Shown: positions 35,396-42,527 of the stretch, one piece after another
How positions within the stretch are numbered: the stretch's first letter is position 1
Layout: each line of letters opens with the position of its first letter
Virus record (IMG/VR): IMGVR_UViG_3300035698_012864
Coordinates: 1 to 47,355 of that record
Length of the DNA: 47,355 nt
Direction: 5' to 3' (one strand)
Origin: a virus
Translations under genes and position numbers: made by a program
Notes under the pieces: model-generated
What the model was told of the DNA's origin: nothing
Databases searched by the model: none
Seen by the model: only the letters and a program-made list of their open reading frames with translations

Positions 35396-36082
35396 CTATA
35401 CAACAGTACCTAGATAAAATCCAGAATGACTGTCAAATAAACCATTAAGTGTTTTGGTAGCATTTGCAGATGCCTCTTGTAACTTTAGAAGCAGTTGAGC
35501 ATTTCTTAAAGGTACAATCATTTTCTCATGCTCATAAAACATCCAATCTGAACTAATTTGATTTTCTAACTCTCCTACATTAAACGGAGCCATCTTTAAT
35601 TGGCATTGATATATTTGAAAGAAGTCACTTTGATGAGCTAAGTTTATATTAGTTACAGTATAAAGAAAATTCATCTTAGATGTTTGTTGTTTATAGCCAT
35701 AAGACAAATCAACAACATCACCTTCTAAAGGTACAAGTCCATACAATGATGGGAATAGAATTTGAGTAGAAACAGATTGATTGAACATTAAGCCACCACG
35801 CTCATCATTACTTTCTTGAGGCTGTACTTGTTCAATTCCAAACACTGGTAGCATACTTATCTTCTTCCATAATACCCCAGATAATTCACCAACTCCACCC
35901 TTTTCATAACTTCCTGCCATTATACCTTCATCATCCCAAACTGTTTCATTTACATCTAGTGAGTAATAAGATACAGGATAAGCATTAACATAAGCATCTG
36001 CATATAACTCATATACATATGAGAAATAATCCTCGATGTAATTTAATCTTCGCATCCATGGAGTTATATGTGCTCTAGACAT
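35396..36082 (-). CDS. putative baseplate protein, 228 aa
   Basis: The start overlaps the end of the upstream 118-residue gene by eight bases. The protein has many Tyr and aromatic residues, a beta-rich middle (ILFPSLYGLVPLEGDVVDL) and a helical C-terminus. Its place between gp25-like and gp6-like genes suggests a wedge component in the position of T4 gp53 or gp8, but sequence alone does not show homology. Confidence 0.5.
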   Translation of the reverse strand: MSRAHITPWMRRLNYIEDYFSYVYELYADAYVNAYPVSYYSLDVNETVWDDEGIMAGSYEKGGVGELSGVLWKKISMLPVFGIEQVQPQESNDERGGLMFNQSVSTQILFPSLYGLVPLEGDVVDLSYGYKQQTSKMNFLYTVTNINLAHQSDFFQIYQCQLKMAPFNVGELENQISSDWMFYEHEKMIVPLRNAQLLLKLQEASANATKTLNGLFDSHSGFYLGTVV

Positions 36083-36431
36083 TTTTCAATCCCTTATTAT
36101 AATGGTTATACATACATAAAAATCCTTGAAATAAAGTACCTATACTATCATATTTAATGGTGCGCTTACACATATTATATACATTTACTAGTGATTTAGA
36201 TGAAAAATTAGGAACAAACTTTTCAAACATTGGAAGATATAAGCCCTCTACAACATCATTAGGATTTAATTTCATTTTCAACTTTGATAACTTAGTTTTC
36301 ATTGTTAATTTTCTATTTTTATCGGTTGGTGCAGTTCGTTCTTCACCAAATTCAATAAGGTTTATGAAATATAATTTCATCTGGTCATGTGGATTTTTAT
36401 TTTTCAATAAAAATTCTTGAAGTATATTCAT
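36075..36431 (-). CDS. small basic protein of the baseplate operon, 118 aa
   Basis: Lies 12 bases downstream of the gp25-like gene and carries AGGAGA upstream of its ATG. It is basic and helical, with KLSKLKMKLNPNDVVEG in the middle and a CKRTIKYDSIGTLFQGF segment. Possibly an assembly chaperone or minor wedge protein. I do not recognise a family. Confidence 0.6.
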   Translation of the reverse strand: MNILQEFLLKNKNPHDQMKLYFINLIEFGEERTAPTDKNRKLTMKTKLSKLKMKLNPNDVVEGLYLPMFEKFVPNFSSKSLVNVYNMCKRTIKYDSIGTLFQGFLCMYNHYNKGLKNV

Positions 36432-36443
36432 ATTTACTTTCTC

Positions 36444-36890
36444 CTAATCAACAGTTCTAAGAAGTGATTCATCATATACTTGAGTGAGACGTTTAGTATC
36501 TCCCTGATAATGAATCTCTATGTCTATTCTAAATCCTTTCCTATCCTTCAATTGGGTGATGTTTACTGAAAACTTGGCACGGTCCTCATATCTTCTCAAT
36601 GCTCGCTTTATTTCTTTATTCAATTGTTCTAGAGATTTATCGTCGCATGGTTCAAATATATAACGGTGTAATCCTACTCCAAACTCTGGATCAAATAAAT
36701 AAGTTCTGTCAGAAATAATTAACAAACGACGAACAGCGGTAATAATTACATCTAGTCCTTCTAATACTTCAAAATCACCATTGGGCGCAATTCGAGAGTT
36801 AATGTCTTTAGGATTGTTCTTTTGTCCAGGAACTTTTTTCCTAAATCTCTCTAAATTGTTTGATGATCTGAAAAATGCTGTTGTCGCCAT
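36444..36890 (-). CDS. baseplate wedge protein, gp25-like
   Basis: 148 residues with the GPW/gp25 pattern: an N-terminal variable stretch, ITAVRRLLIISDRTYLFDPEFGVGLHRY..FEP, then a helix (LEQLNKEIKRALRRYEDR) and two final strands. The conserved PEFG and RYE(D/P)R-like elements are present. gp25 joins wedge and sheath and starts sheath assembly. It begins a unit with its own GGAC-type promoter candidate 32 bases upstream and AGGAGCAA before the ATG. Confidence 0.9.
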   Translation of the reverse strand: MATTAFFRSSNNLERFRKKVPGQKNNPKDINSRIAPNGDFEVLEGLDVIITAVRRLLIISDRTYLFDPEFGVGLHRYIFEPCDDKSLEQLNKEIKRALRRYEDRAKFSVNITQLKDRKGFRIDIEIHYQGDTKRLTQVYDESLLRTVD

Positions 36891-36907
36891 ACTATTGCTC
36901 CTATTTC

Positions 36908-36924
36908 ATTAAGTATTTGTCCTT
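36908..36924 (-). promoter_or_regulatory. GGAC-type late promoter candidate (gp25-like gene)
   Basis: On the minus strand AAGGACAAATACTTAAT lies 32 bases upstream of the gp25-like start. It sits just after the hairpin at 36946-36972, so the order is terminator-like hairpin, then promoter, then gene. Confidence 0.55.
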
Positions 36925-36945
36925 ATGGAGATATAGTTATGAATT

Positions 36946-36972
36946 AGAGGAGCCGCTAGATGCGGCTCCTCT
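36946..36972 (-). terminator. perfect 11-bp hairpin between tail units
   Basis: AGAGGAGCCGC (36946-36956), loop of five, GCGGCTCCTCT (36962-36972). It starts at the stop codon of the chaperone extension. On the minus strand no strong U-tract follows, so it may terminate weakly or act as an RNA-processing or stability element. Confidence 0.55.
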
Positions 36973-37259
36973 TATTTTCTCTTATTCGCCTGTCTCTGTT
37001 GAGCTTTCTGAATATTCATTTTGTTCTTGTACTGAGATTCGGCGTCTCTATTTCGGTCATCCATTATCTTTTTCTTTTGGTCTTCTAAATCAACTTTCCA
37101 TTTAATAGTATCAACGAAATATTGATAAGGCATTACCTGTATTGAAAACCATGGCTCACCCATTAACTCACATAATGATCTAACACTATCCGCATGGGAT
37201 TTAGCAAATGCATCAAGGTCTTCACTAGGTAATTGTAACCATGCGAAAAAACTGAGTGA
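36972..37259 (-). CDS. frameshifted C-terminal extension of the tail assembly chaperone
   Basis: This frame is open from just after a stop at 37260-37262 to TAA at 36972, overlapping the end of the 405-residue gene. The 27 codons upstream of its first ATG (37163) read like protein (AWLQLPSEDLDAFAKSHADS) and contain no ATG, GTG or TTG. That ATG has no ribosome binding site. The natural reading is a fusion reached from the 0 frame by +1 or -2 slippage at TTTTTTC (37245-37251). About 90 residues are added after F399, ending in a Lys/Gln/Arg-rich tail. This matches the G/GT-type arrangement of tail assembly chaperones, which normally lies near tube and tape-measure genes. A sequencing indel in the T6 run is the alternative explanation. 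Confidence 0.75.
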   Translation of the reverse strand, partial: SLSFFAWLQLPSEDLDAFAKSHADSVRSLCELMGEPWFSIQVMPYQYFVDTIKWKVDLEDQKKKIMDDRNRDAESQYKNKMNIQKAQQRQANKRK

Positions 37260-38442
37260 CTATATCTAAACTTAACGTGTTGGTTGTCTCGCATTCAAAA
37301 CAATCCCACGTAGCTTCCAATTCTACGCCATATACTGCAAATGTATCTCTAAATTCTTCGTAGATTTTCTTCTTATCTAATACGGGTAGAGATTGATAAC
37401 CTTTAATAATATCTTCTCTACGTGTGATAACTTGAGTAGGTTGTAGACTTTCATCTGCATATACTTCAAATCTCTTAATCACTAATGTTTCATTAATGAT
37501 TTCAGTATCTTCTTTTCTAGCAAACGATACTTCACCAAGAATCTTAGACTCATCTTCCATAGTAGGTTGATGCACAACTGCTACAACTTTAGAAATAGGT
37601 AGCCTTACACTAATTTCTTTTCCTAAAATAGGAATTGATTTGTTTCTAGCTATAGTATTCTCAGCTATTTCATCTTGAGTTTTTGCAATCTCACCACTAT
37701 CAATTGGTATATTAGTAGGACGGCCAGTGGGTGACTGTTTCATTGGGGATACTGGCTGTGGAGATTCAACTGATACGGCATTTGGTTGAGGAGCGGGGGC
37801 AGGTCTAGGAGACTTATTATCTCCAAAACCAATCCCTGCTGCTGCTGCTGCTGCAATTGGATTTGTTGGAACATTCTGCCTAACATTTGATGTAGGTCGA
37901 GAAGGTTGTGGCACTGCTTCTCCTGTTAATTTTGTTTCAACAATTTCATCCATCTCAGGATCTGCTTCAACTGCATCCGATGCAAGTTGAATCTCATATG
38001 CAGATGTCATAGCATCCGTTCCGGGATAAGGATTAATTTTGAAAATGTCAGTCATGCTAACTTTCAATGGTCGTTCCACGCCACAACTATTGCATGCGAC
38101 ATTGAACTCACGATCATCACCAAAGGATGTAATATATACACCAAAGATTAATGCTTCTCTATCCTTAAGAGTAGTGAGAGCTATAAAGTCTTCAAACGTT
38201 TCAATTGTACTTGGTTTGTTAACAAGTGCTCCCCATATAGTTCTATTGATTAAATCTGTTGACTTAGCTGGAGTCATACTAGAAGTTTTTAGTTTGTTAA
38301 CTTCAGAGACTGTTAATCCTCTAACTCCAAATGACAACCCTGTTTGAGGAGTGACTACGCTATATTCAGGATAAGCAATTTCAAACCCCCTAAATATACC
38401 TGCATCCTCAGGTCTCATGTTACCGCGTTGACTAGTATTCAT
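37225..38442 (-). CDS. tail assembly chaperone/baseplate assembly protein (T4 gp26-like candidate)
   Basis: 405 residues in the 0 frame. CNSC at 117-120 and CFEC at 381-384 form two CxxC pairs, each followed by a beta segment and an amphipathic FF-containing element. This recalls the gp26-type baseplate/tail assembly family (PF12322-like). A Pro/Ala/Gln-rich linker at ~185-260 separates two halves. Position between tube and gp25 genes fits a chaperone that binds the tape measure. Translation apparently continues into another frame at the 3' end. GAGG precedes the ATG, and a GGAC-type motif lies 58 bases upstream. Confidence 0.65.
   Translation of the reverse strand: MNTSQRGNMRPEDAGIFRGFEIAYPEYSVVTPQTGLSFGVRGLTVSEVNKLKTSSMTPAKSTDLINRTIWGALVNKPSTIETFEDFIALTTLKDREALIFGVYITSFGDDREFNVACNSCGVERPLKVSMTDIFKINPYPGTDAMTSAYEIQLASDAVEADPEMDEIVETKLTGEAVPQPSRPTSNVRQNVPTNPIAAAAAAGIGFGDNKSPRPAPAPQPNAVSVESPQPVSPMKQSPTGRPTNIPIDSGEIAKTQDEIAENTIARNKSIPILGKEISVRLPISKVVAVVHQPTMEDESKILGEVSFARKEDTEIINETLVIKRFEVYADESLQPTQVITRREDIIKGYQSLPVLDKKKIYEEFRDTFAVYGVELEATWDCFECETTNTLSLDIVTQFFRMVTIT
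37245..37254 (-). other. candidate programmed frameshift site (CAGTTTTTTC)
   Basis: In the 0 frame the codons are CAG TTT TTT CGC. A Phe-tRNA on the second TTT could slip +1 onto TTC, a better match for its anticodon, with an Arg codon waiting. The same frame is reached by -2 slippage on the T run. The shared open window of the two frames is only 35 bases (37225-37259), and this run is the only slippery element in it. Confidence 0.65.
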
Positions 38443-38485
38443 TCTTTGTGTACCTCATTTGTTAGGGTCTGCCCTCATAATAGTT

Positions 38486-38501
38486 ATTTTGAATTTGTCC
38501 T
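38486..38501 (-). promoter_or_regulatory. GGAC-type late promoter candidate (chaperone gene)
   Basis: On the minus strand AGGACAAATTCAAAAT, nearly identical to the motif at 16603 (AGGACAAATTCTAAAT). GGAC is 58 bases upstream of the chaperone ATG and lies just after the strong terminator at 38528-38563. Confidence 0.6.
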
Positions 38502-38527
38502 AGTCATGTGTGAAAAAACGACACAAA

Positions 38528-38563
38528 ATGCTGGACAGACAAGCTTATATGTCTGTCCAGCAT
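38528..38563 (-). terminator. strong intrinsic terminator after the tail tube gene
   Basis: Perfect 14-bp stem: ATGCTGGACAGACA (38528-38541) with TGTCTGTCCAGCAT (38550-38563) and an 8-base loop. On the minus strand it is followed by TTTGTGTCG and then six T. It lies 27 bases after the tail tube stop, as expected for an abundant structural transcript. Confidence 0.88.
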
Positions 38564-38589
38564 CATAATGCTAAAATAGTAGGTTAATA

Positions 38590-39336
38590 TTAACCTGGTG
38601 ATCTATCCTTACTGTAGTAATTAGCAACATTACCACTAACAGAACCACCTGCTGCGTAGTATTTATCTGCAAAGCCTTGACAATCAGTTCTAGTCCAAGC
38701 GTCATGCCAGAGATAATCAACATTCCAATCAATGTCAATTTCCAACTTATCGTATGCAGTAATATCATGACCAAACTGATCAGTAGGATCTTTCATTGGA
38801 TATATGCCTGTCATACAGGAGTGATATTCAACAATCTTACCATTTGGTTCGGTTGTCCAGTAGTACATTGTTGCAGCATAATTTGATTTGGTATACTCGT
38901 TGTCATTACTTAAAGTAGACACACCAGTACGATAATCTCTTATCATTCTAACCCAACCATGCATGATACCATGAATTGGAAGACCGGAGTACTCAAGGAA
39001 ACGCACACTTAAAGTATTATCCCAATCTACATTAGAAGGAACTGCAAACTTGACATTACCAAGACCATTAAACTCGGCCTTGTTAACAGTTGCTCCAGGA
39101 ATAGTTACAGACAAACAAGAAGACGCGAGAATGTTTTTAATGTCTGCTTTACCTATACCCTGTAATGAAGTATTGTCACCCAACACGATTGAAGCAGCCA
39201 GTGCTTCTGGAAGATACACAAACTTAACAAAGTGATAACCTGTAATATACGGATCAACTGTGTCATGCCTTGTACCACCCCACCTTCGTGTAAAGGTGTT
39301 GCGCTCAGACGCTACGGTAGTAAACGTATTTTTCAT
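38590..39336 (-). CDS. tail tube protein (gp19-like)
   Basis: 248 residues from the ATG at 39336; the longer frame would start at a TTG inside the ribosome binding site (TTGGAGG), so it is rejected. The sequence is beta-rich with features of contractile-tail tube proteins: an N-terminal arm, VTIPGATVNKAEFNGLGN, then a WDNTLSVRFLEY strand and an RDYRTG turn, with a Cys- and Tyr-rich C-terminus. It lies upstream of chaperone and gp25 genes and is flanked by a late promoter candidate and a strong terminator. The fold assignment is by pattern, supported well by context. Confidence 0.75.
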   Translation of the reverse strand: MKNTFTTVASERNTFTRRWGGTRHDTVDPYITGYHFVKFVYLPEALAASIVLGDNTSLQGIGKADIKNILASSCLSVTIPGATVNKAEFNGLGNVKFAVPSNVDWDNTLSVRFLEYSGLPIHGIMHGWVRMIRDYRTGVSTLSNDNEYTKSNYAATMYYWTTEPNGKIVEYHSCMTGIYPMKDPTDQFGHDITAYDKLEIDIDWNVDYLWHDAWTRTDCQGFADKYYAAGGSVSGNVANYYSKDRSPG

Positions 39337-39349
39337 AATAGGAACCTCC

Positions 39350-39364
39350 AAGGTACTATACCTT
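39350..39364 (-). promoter_or_regulatory. leader hairpin upstream of the tail tube ribosome binding site
   Basis: AAGGTA-TAG-TACCTT on the minus strand, three bases before GGAGG. It would place a small stem at the 5' side of the ribosome binding site, a layout known to stabilise highly expressed mRNAs. It leaves GGAGG free. Confidence 0.4.
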
Positions 39365-39370
39365 AATAAT

Positions 39371-39390
39371 ATTTCTACAATTTAGTCCAA
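39371..39390 (-). promoter_or_regulatory. GGAC-type late promoter candidate (tail tube gene)
   Basis: TTGGACTAAATTGTAGAAAT on the minus strand, GGAC 52 bases upstream of the tube ATG. The next 260 bases up to the primase-like gene (39391-39654) carry no long open frame. They hold two hairpins (39499-39556), a host-type -10 box at 39587 and a 14-codon ATG frame without ribosome binding site. Confidence 0.6.
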
Positions 39391-39498
39391 TGCCCCTTAT
39401 ATATGGTACTCGTAAACCTAGCCCTATATGAAATCTTTCTTATACTGTATGGAAAAGGAATCAACTATATGGAATAATTCATATAGGACGTGAAAAAT

Positions 39499-39524
39499 GG
39501 GCCAACCCATGGTAGAGTTGGCCC
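39499..39524 (-). terminator. minus-strand terminator with no upstream minus-strand gene
   Basis: GGGCCAAC (39499-39506) pairs with GTTGGCCC (39517-39524). On the minus strand the stem is followed by ATTTTTCACG, the same tail as two other terminators here. No minus-strand gene lies between it and the sheath terminator at 42499, so it would stop antisense transcripts or end a small RNA. Confidence 0.6.
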
Positions 39525-39526
39525 CG

Positions 39527-39556
39527 GAATCATCCCGAGGGGGCTTTGGATGATTC
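39527..39556. other. perfect 9-bp hairpin next to the orphan terminator
   Basis: GAATCATCC (39527-39535) and GGATGATTC (39548-39556) around a 12-base loop rich in G. It abuts the terminator hairpin, giving two adjacent stems within 58 bases. Confidence 0.5.
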
Positions 39557-39586
39557 ACAAGTAAGCAGTCTGTATATTTGTTCATT

Positions 39587-39595
39587 TGATATAAT
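39587..39595 (+). promoter_or_regulatory. host-type extended -10 promoter element
   Basis: TGATATAAT contains a perfect TATAAT box with the TGn extension. It lies 60 bases upstream of the primase-like gene, and no good -35 is visible at 17 bases. It points to recognition by the host sigma70-type polymerase, in contrast to the GGAC motif of the tail units. A partial GGAC-like site (GGACAAAATAAAA, 39631) also lies before this gene. Confidence 0.5.
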
Positions 39596-39654
39596 CATGA
39601 AAGCATCTATCCGAAACCAGTATATGAAGTGGACAAAATAAAAAGGAGAAACCC

Positions 39655-40329
39655 ATGCCAAAAAGTGATATACTTTTAACCAATACGTTCTATCCAAGTG
39701 GTTTGACTGAAGGTCAAGCTCAAGTACATTACCTAAAAAATAGTAACAGAATAATCAAAAAAGCAAATAAACGACCAGTCCTTACATTTATATATACTGA
39801 GACTAATAAATATATTGTTAAAAGAAATGGAACCAACGGTGAACCATTTGTTCTAACGCATGATAATTTTGAAAGGATAGTTCATTCTCGTGTAGTTGGT
39901 TTATCTGTAGAACTTCCTTTACTAACTCCTTATTGGTGTCTAGACATTGATGCTAAAGAAAATGGGTCAGAAAAGAAAAAGCAAGAATGTGTGCGTGAAG
40001 TGTTAGAGTTTCTTAAAACTATGAACGAGGTAGAATCACATCAAATAACTACCTCATCAACTTCATATCATATTTATGCACATTTACATCGTAAACAACA
40101 TGTAATAAGTTCCAGAGCATATGTAAAGAAACAATTGTTAGGGCATTTTGGTAATCAATATAATGTTGATAGTAAAGGAAGAGGTGGTAGTAAGATTAAT
40201 ATTGATTTGTCTCCAATGGCTAGACGTGGATCTCATACTATATTACATGGACTCAATCTTAATGGATTGAAATGCATAGACGTTACTGATAGTTATGAAC
40301 GACTTAATAGACGGAGATTAAAAGCATGA
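39655..40329 (+). CDS. archaeo-eukaryotic primase (AEP)-like protein
   Basis: 224 residues. CLDIDAKENG with D97 and D99 gives a DxD metal site, STSYHIY gives the S-x-H element (S137, H139), and INIDLSPMARRGSH supplies a third acid (D184) and basic residues. The order and spacing match the primase small-subunit/LigD polymerase fold. The length is that of a minimal catalytic domain without helicase. It might prime or repair DNA or add nucleotides at ends. AAAAGGAG precedes the ATG. It is encoded in a plus-strand insert among minus-strand tail genes, followed by a Cys-rich protein in ATGA overlap. Confidence 0.6.
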   Translation: MPKSDILLTNTFYPSGLTEGQAQVHYLKNSNRIIKKANKRPVLTFIYTETNKYIVKRNGTNGEPFVLTHDNFERIVHSRVVGLSVELPLLTPYWCLDIDAKENGSEKKKQECVREVLEFLKTMNEVESHQITTSSTSYHIYAHLHRKQHVISSRAYVKKQLLGHFGNQYNVDSKGRGGSKINIDLSPMARRGSHTILHGLNLNGLKCIDVTDSYERLNRRRLKA

Positions 40330-40589
40330 GTGAATTAGATGTCAATACTATACTCAAAGGCACGATTGGATTAACCAAAGCAGCATTAGGAATTCGTGTT
40401 GCAGATGAACAAGATGTAACAGAAAGAAGAAATATATGCAGAGCATGTTGCTATCGAAAAATTGTACATCACAAGATACTTGGTGGAGATGTTGCTAAGT
40501 GTACAGTTTGTAAATGTTATATCAAACCTAAGACTCTTTTAAAGGATGAGAAATGTGATGACGCTCCACCACGTTGGAATAAATTATAA
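40326..40589 (+). CDS. cysteine-rich zinc-ribbon-like protein, 87 aa
   Basis: The start overlaps the end of the primase-like gene (ATGA). The C-terminal half has CRACC, then CTVCKCYIKPKT and a final C before PPRW. This is enough ligands for one or two zinc sites. Small phage proteins with the pattern CxxC...CxxCxC...K...W are common, but their function is not established. Translational coupling suggests a cofactor of the primase-like protein (inference). Confidence 0.65.
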   Translation: MSELDVNTILKGTIGLTKAALGIRVADEQDVTERRNICRACCYRKIVHHKILGGDVAKCTVCKCYIKPKTLLKDEKCDDAPPRWNKL

Positions 40590-40610
40590 GCTACTTGGAG
40601 GTAATATATT

Positions 40611-42011
40611 ATGATGGATGCGGGTGCAGTTAATAAGTTTATGAAACAATCAAACTCTCAGATTCCCAATGGGATGGTTGTTAAAAAAGGTATGAGTGTT
40701 GCAGGTGGTCTAGTATCTACTGCTGGAGTTAATATCAAAAAAGGTCTAAAAGTCAAAACTGGGCCAGTTGATCTTAATGGTATTCCAATGCTTCCTTCAT
40801 TACCATCATTGCCAGATATGCCAGCAATACCAGATTTGAATAGCATGATACCAGACTTAAAAAGTATGGTACCAGATTTGAATGAAATGATGCCTGACTT
40901 AAATTCTCTCGTTGCTGGTGGTGATCTGCTACCAGATTTGAATGAAATGCTCCCTGACATAAATAGTTTTGTGCCAGATATAAATACCATGCTACCAGAC
41001 ATGGGTACATTGGTGCCAGACATGAATACTATGCTCCCAGATATAAATAGTCTTCTCGTCGATGACCTTGGAGCATCATTAGACCCAGGTGGGTTACTCC
41101 CAGATTTAAATACATTTGTACCTGACATGAATTCATATGTTCCAGCAATGGATGGATTTATACCAGAAGTACCTGGAGATGATTTAAATGCATACATACC
41201 TGATATAAATAGTTTTATGCCTGATATGAATAGTTTCATGCCAACTAATTTGGATAGTATTGTTCCAGGTATTGATGGGAATATACCTGATATCAATGCA
41301 GCAACTGGTGATATGAATACTCTTATGCCAGATATGAATAAGTTTAAAACAGATGAAGCTGGAATGGTTCCAGATATGAATACGTATGTTCCAGATTTGA
41401 ATAGTTTTGTGCCTGACTTGAATGCATATATGCCAGCTGATATAGCTAGTACAATGCCTGATGTGAATGCATTAGTCCCAGATATAAAAAGCACCCTCCC
41501 AGATGTAAATTCATTTATACCAGGTAAGACAGATATGATGCCTGACTTGGATAGCTTTACACCAGATGTGAATAATTTAGTTCCAGATTTAAATGGACTT
41601 GTTCCAGATCCAGAAGGGTTGCTTCCTGATATGAATGAGTTCATGCCTGACATGAATGAGTTCATGCCTGCATCTATGAATTCATTCATGCCAAATGTAA
41701 CTGGGATGGTTCCAGATATGAGTACACTTATACCTGACATGAATACAATGCTTCCCGATATGAATAGTTTCATACCAGATATGAGTGAGATAATGCCTGA
41801 CTTTGAATCATTGATGCCAGATATAAATGGGTTGATGCCTGATATAAATAGTTTTATGCCTGATATGGCTAGTTTCATACCACCATTTATAACAGAGATG
41901 CCATTAGGGTCATTATTTGCATTACCAAACATGATGTTAATGATTAAAATACCGTTAACAGATATGTTAACTCCAGTACATGATGCACTGGGTGATTTCA
42001 GCATTCCATAG
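40611..42011 (+). CDS. heptapeptide-repeat (PDxN) protein, 466 aa
   Basis: After ~50 N-terminal residues the protein consists almost wholly of ~7-residue units of the form (V/I/M/L)PD(M/L/I/V)N(S/T/E)(F/M/L), for example VPDLNSF and MPDMNSF. I count about 37 units with an intact PD pair plus degenerate ones up to residue ~425. The last ~40 residues are hydrophobic (LFALPNMMLMIKIPLT). The strict period with hydrophobic and Asp/Asn positions suggests a solenoid or fibrous rod, possibly calcium-binding; this is inference, and I know no family for it. The ribosome binding site CTTGGAGGT is the same 9-mer as before sheath and tube genes, so high expression is likely. The antisense frame is also open but is a by-product of the repeat. 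Confidence 0.8.
   Translation: MMDAGAVNKFMKQSNSQIPNGMVVKKGMSVAGGLVSTAGVNIKKGLKVKTGPVDLNGIPMLPSLPSLPDMPAIPDLNSMIPDLKSMVPDLNEMMPDLNSLVAGGDLLPDLNEMLPDINSFVPDINTMLPDMGTLVPDMNTMLPDINSLLVDDLGASLDPGGLLPDLNTFVPDMNSYVPAMDGFIPEVPGDDLNAYIPDINSFMPDMNSFMPTNLDSIVPGIDGNIPDINAATGDMNTLMPDMNKFKTDEAGMVPDMNTYVPDLNSFVPDLNAYMPADIASTMPDVNALVPDIKSTLPDVNSFIPGKTDMMPDLDSFTPDVNNLVPDLNGLVPDPEGLLPDMNEFMPDMNEFMPASMNSFMPNVTGMVPDMSTLIPDMNTMLPDMNSFIPDMSEIMPDFESLMPDINGLMPDINSFMPDMASFIPPFITEMPLGSLFALPNMMLMIKIPLTDMLTPVHDALGDFSIP
40770..41890 (+). repeat. 21-base degenerate tandem repeat encoding PDxN heptads
   Basis: The unit is roughly CC(A/T)GA(T/C)(A/T)TGAATAG(T/C)TT(T/C)(A/G)T. Units vary at third positions and in length at a few breaks (around 41060-41100, 41240-41300 and 41520). 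Confidence 0.75.
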
Positions 42012-42069
42012 TTTTCACAAGCTATAGCGAATAAACTACAAATAACTAACAACTATGGAGAATAGAAAC

Positions 42070-42444
42070 GTGAACAGTCCAATCGAATTAATTAGAGAAA
42101 ATGGTATGATTGAAGGCTCAATGCTGGGACTTCCAGAAGGGCCTTGGACCCAAGAATCATGTGGTAATTGTGGAGGTACAGTATTCGATCAACGTGTCAT
42201 GCTTTTAAAGCAAAGTGCTGTAGCTATACAAGGTGATGGTAAAGAAAAGTTTGCGCCCTATCCATTGATGAGTTGTTCTCAATGTGGATGGATACATGGA
42301 ACCTCGGTGAAAGAGAAGGGAAATCCAAGTACAGCGGATGTACAGGAACCTCCAAGTGAAAGTGCGCCGGACAATATACACGTCTTTGGGTCTCCTCCAA
42401 CACTCAAAGCATGTGATGAAGAGGGCCCTCCCCCTCTTACGTGA
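42070..42444 (+). CDS. zinc-ribbon protein with acidic proline-rich tail
   Basis: A GTG start at 42070 follows GGAG by nine bases. An in-frame ATG at 42055 has no binding site and overlaps that GGAG, so the shorter form (124 residues) is preferred. CGNC and CSQC pairs about 40 residues apart form a zinc ribbon; the C-terminal ~45 residues are Pro/Glu-rich and disordered. The ribbon type occurs in nucleic-acid-binding and assembly proteins. The gene ends at a terminator shared with the convergent sheath gene. Confidence 0.65.
   Translation: MNSPIELIRENGMIEGSMLGLPEGPWTQESCGNCGGTVFDQRVMLLKQSAVAIQGDGKEKFAPYPLMSCSQCGWIHGTSVKEKGNPSTADVQEPPSESAPDNIHVFGSPPTLKACDEEGPPPLT
42419..42438 (+). other. hairpin overlapping the 3' end of the zinc-ribbon gene
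   Basis: AAGAGGG (42419-42425) pairs with CCCTCTT (42432-42438) around CCCTCC. The alternative pairing GAGGGCCCTC is a 10-bp palindrome. It lies before the stop codon and 23 bases before the terminator stem. Confidence 0.4.
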
Positions 42445-42460
42445 TCTTTCCTTCTCTTAG

Positions 42461-42492
42461 ATGATGGCATCCGAAAGGGTGCCATCATTTTT
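42461..42492 (+). terminator. intrinsic terminator with GAAA tetraloop
   Basis: ATGATGGCATCC (42461-42472), loop GAAA, GGGTGCCATCAT (42477-42488), with one wobble pair, followed by TTTT. It ends the plus-strand unit 39655-42444. Confidence 0.9.
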
Positions 42493-42498
42493 CGACGT

Positions 42499-42527
42499 GA
42501 AAAATGGTGGACCCCGAAGGGCCCACC
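42499..42527 (-). terminator. intrinsic terminator of the tail sheath gene
   Basis: On the minus strand GGTGGGCCC, loop TTCG, GGGTCCACC, then ATTTTTCACG. The single non-Watson-Crick position is G-U only on the minus strand (A-C on plus), so the structure is built for the sheath transcript. It faces the plus-strand terminator at 42461. Confidence 0.88.

Noticed and set aside
36972-37163. Independent 63-residue gene starting at 37163
   Set aside because: The ATG has no ribosome binding site, and coding-like sequence continues 27 codons upstream without a start codon, so a frameshifted extension explains it better.
39598-39642. 14-codon ATG frame downstream of the host-type promoter
   Set aside because: There is no ribosome binding site and no protein-like feature; it is too short to support.
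40658-42052. 464-codon open frame on the minus strand, antisense to the heptapeptide-repeat gene
   Set aside because: It follows from the 21-base repeat, which keeps all frames of one phase open. The product is an artificial SGI/SGT repeat, no ribosome binding site is evident, and the sense strand has a strong one.
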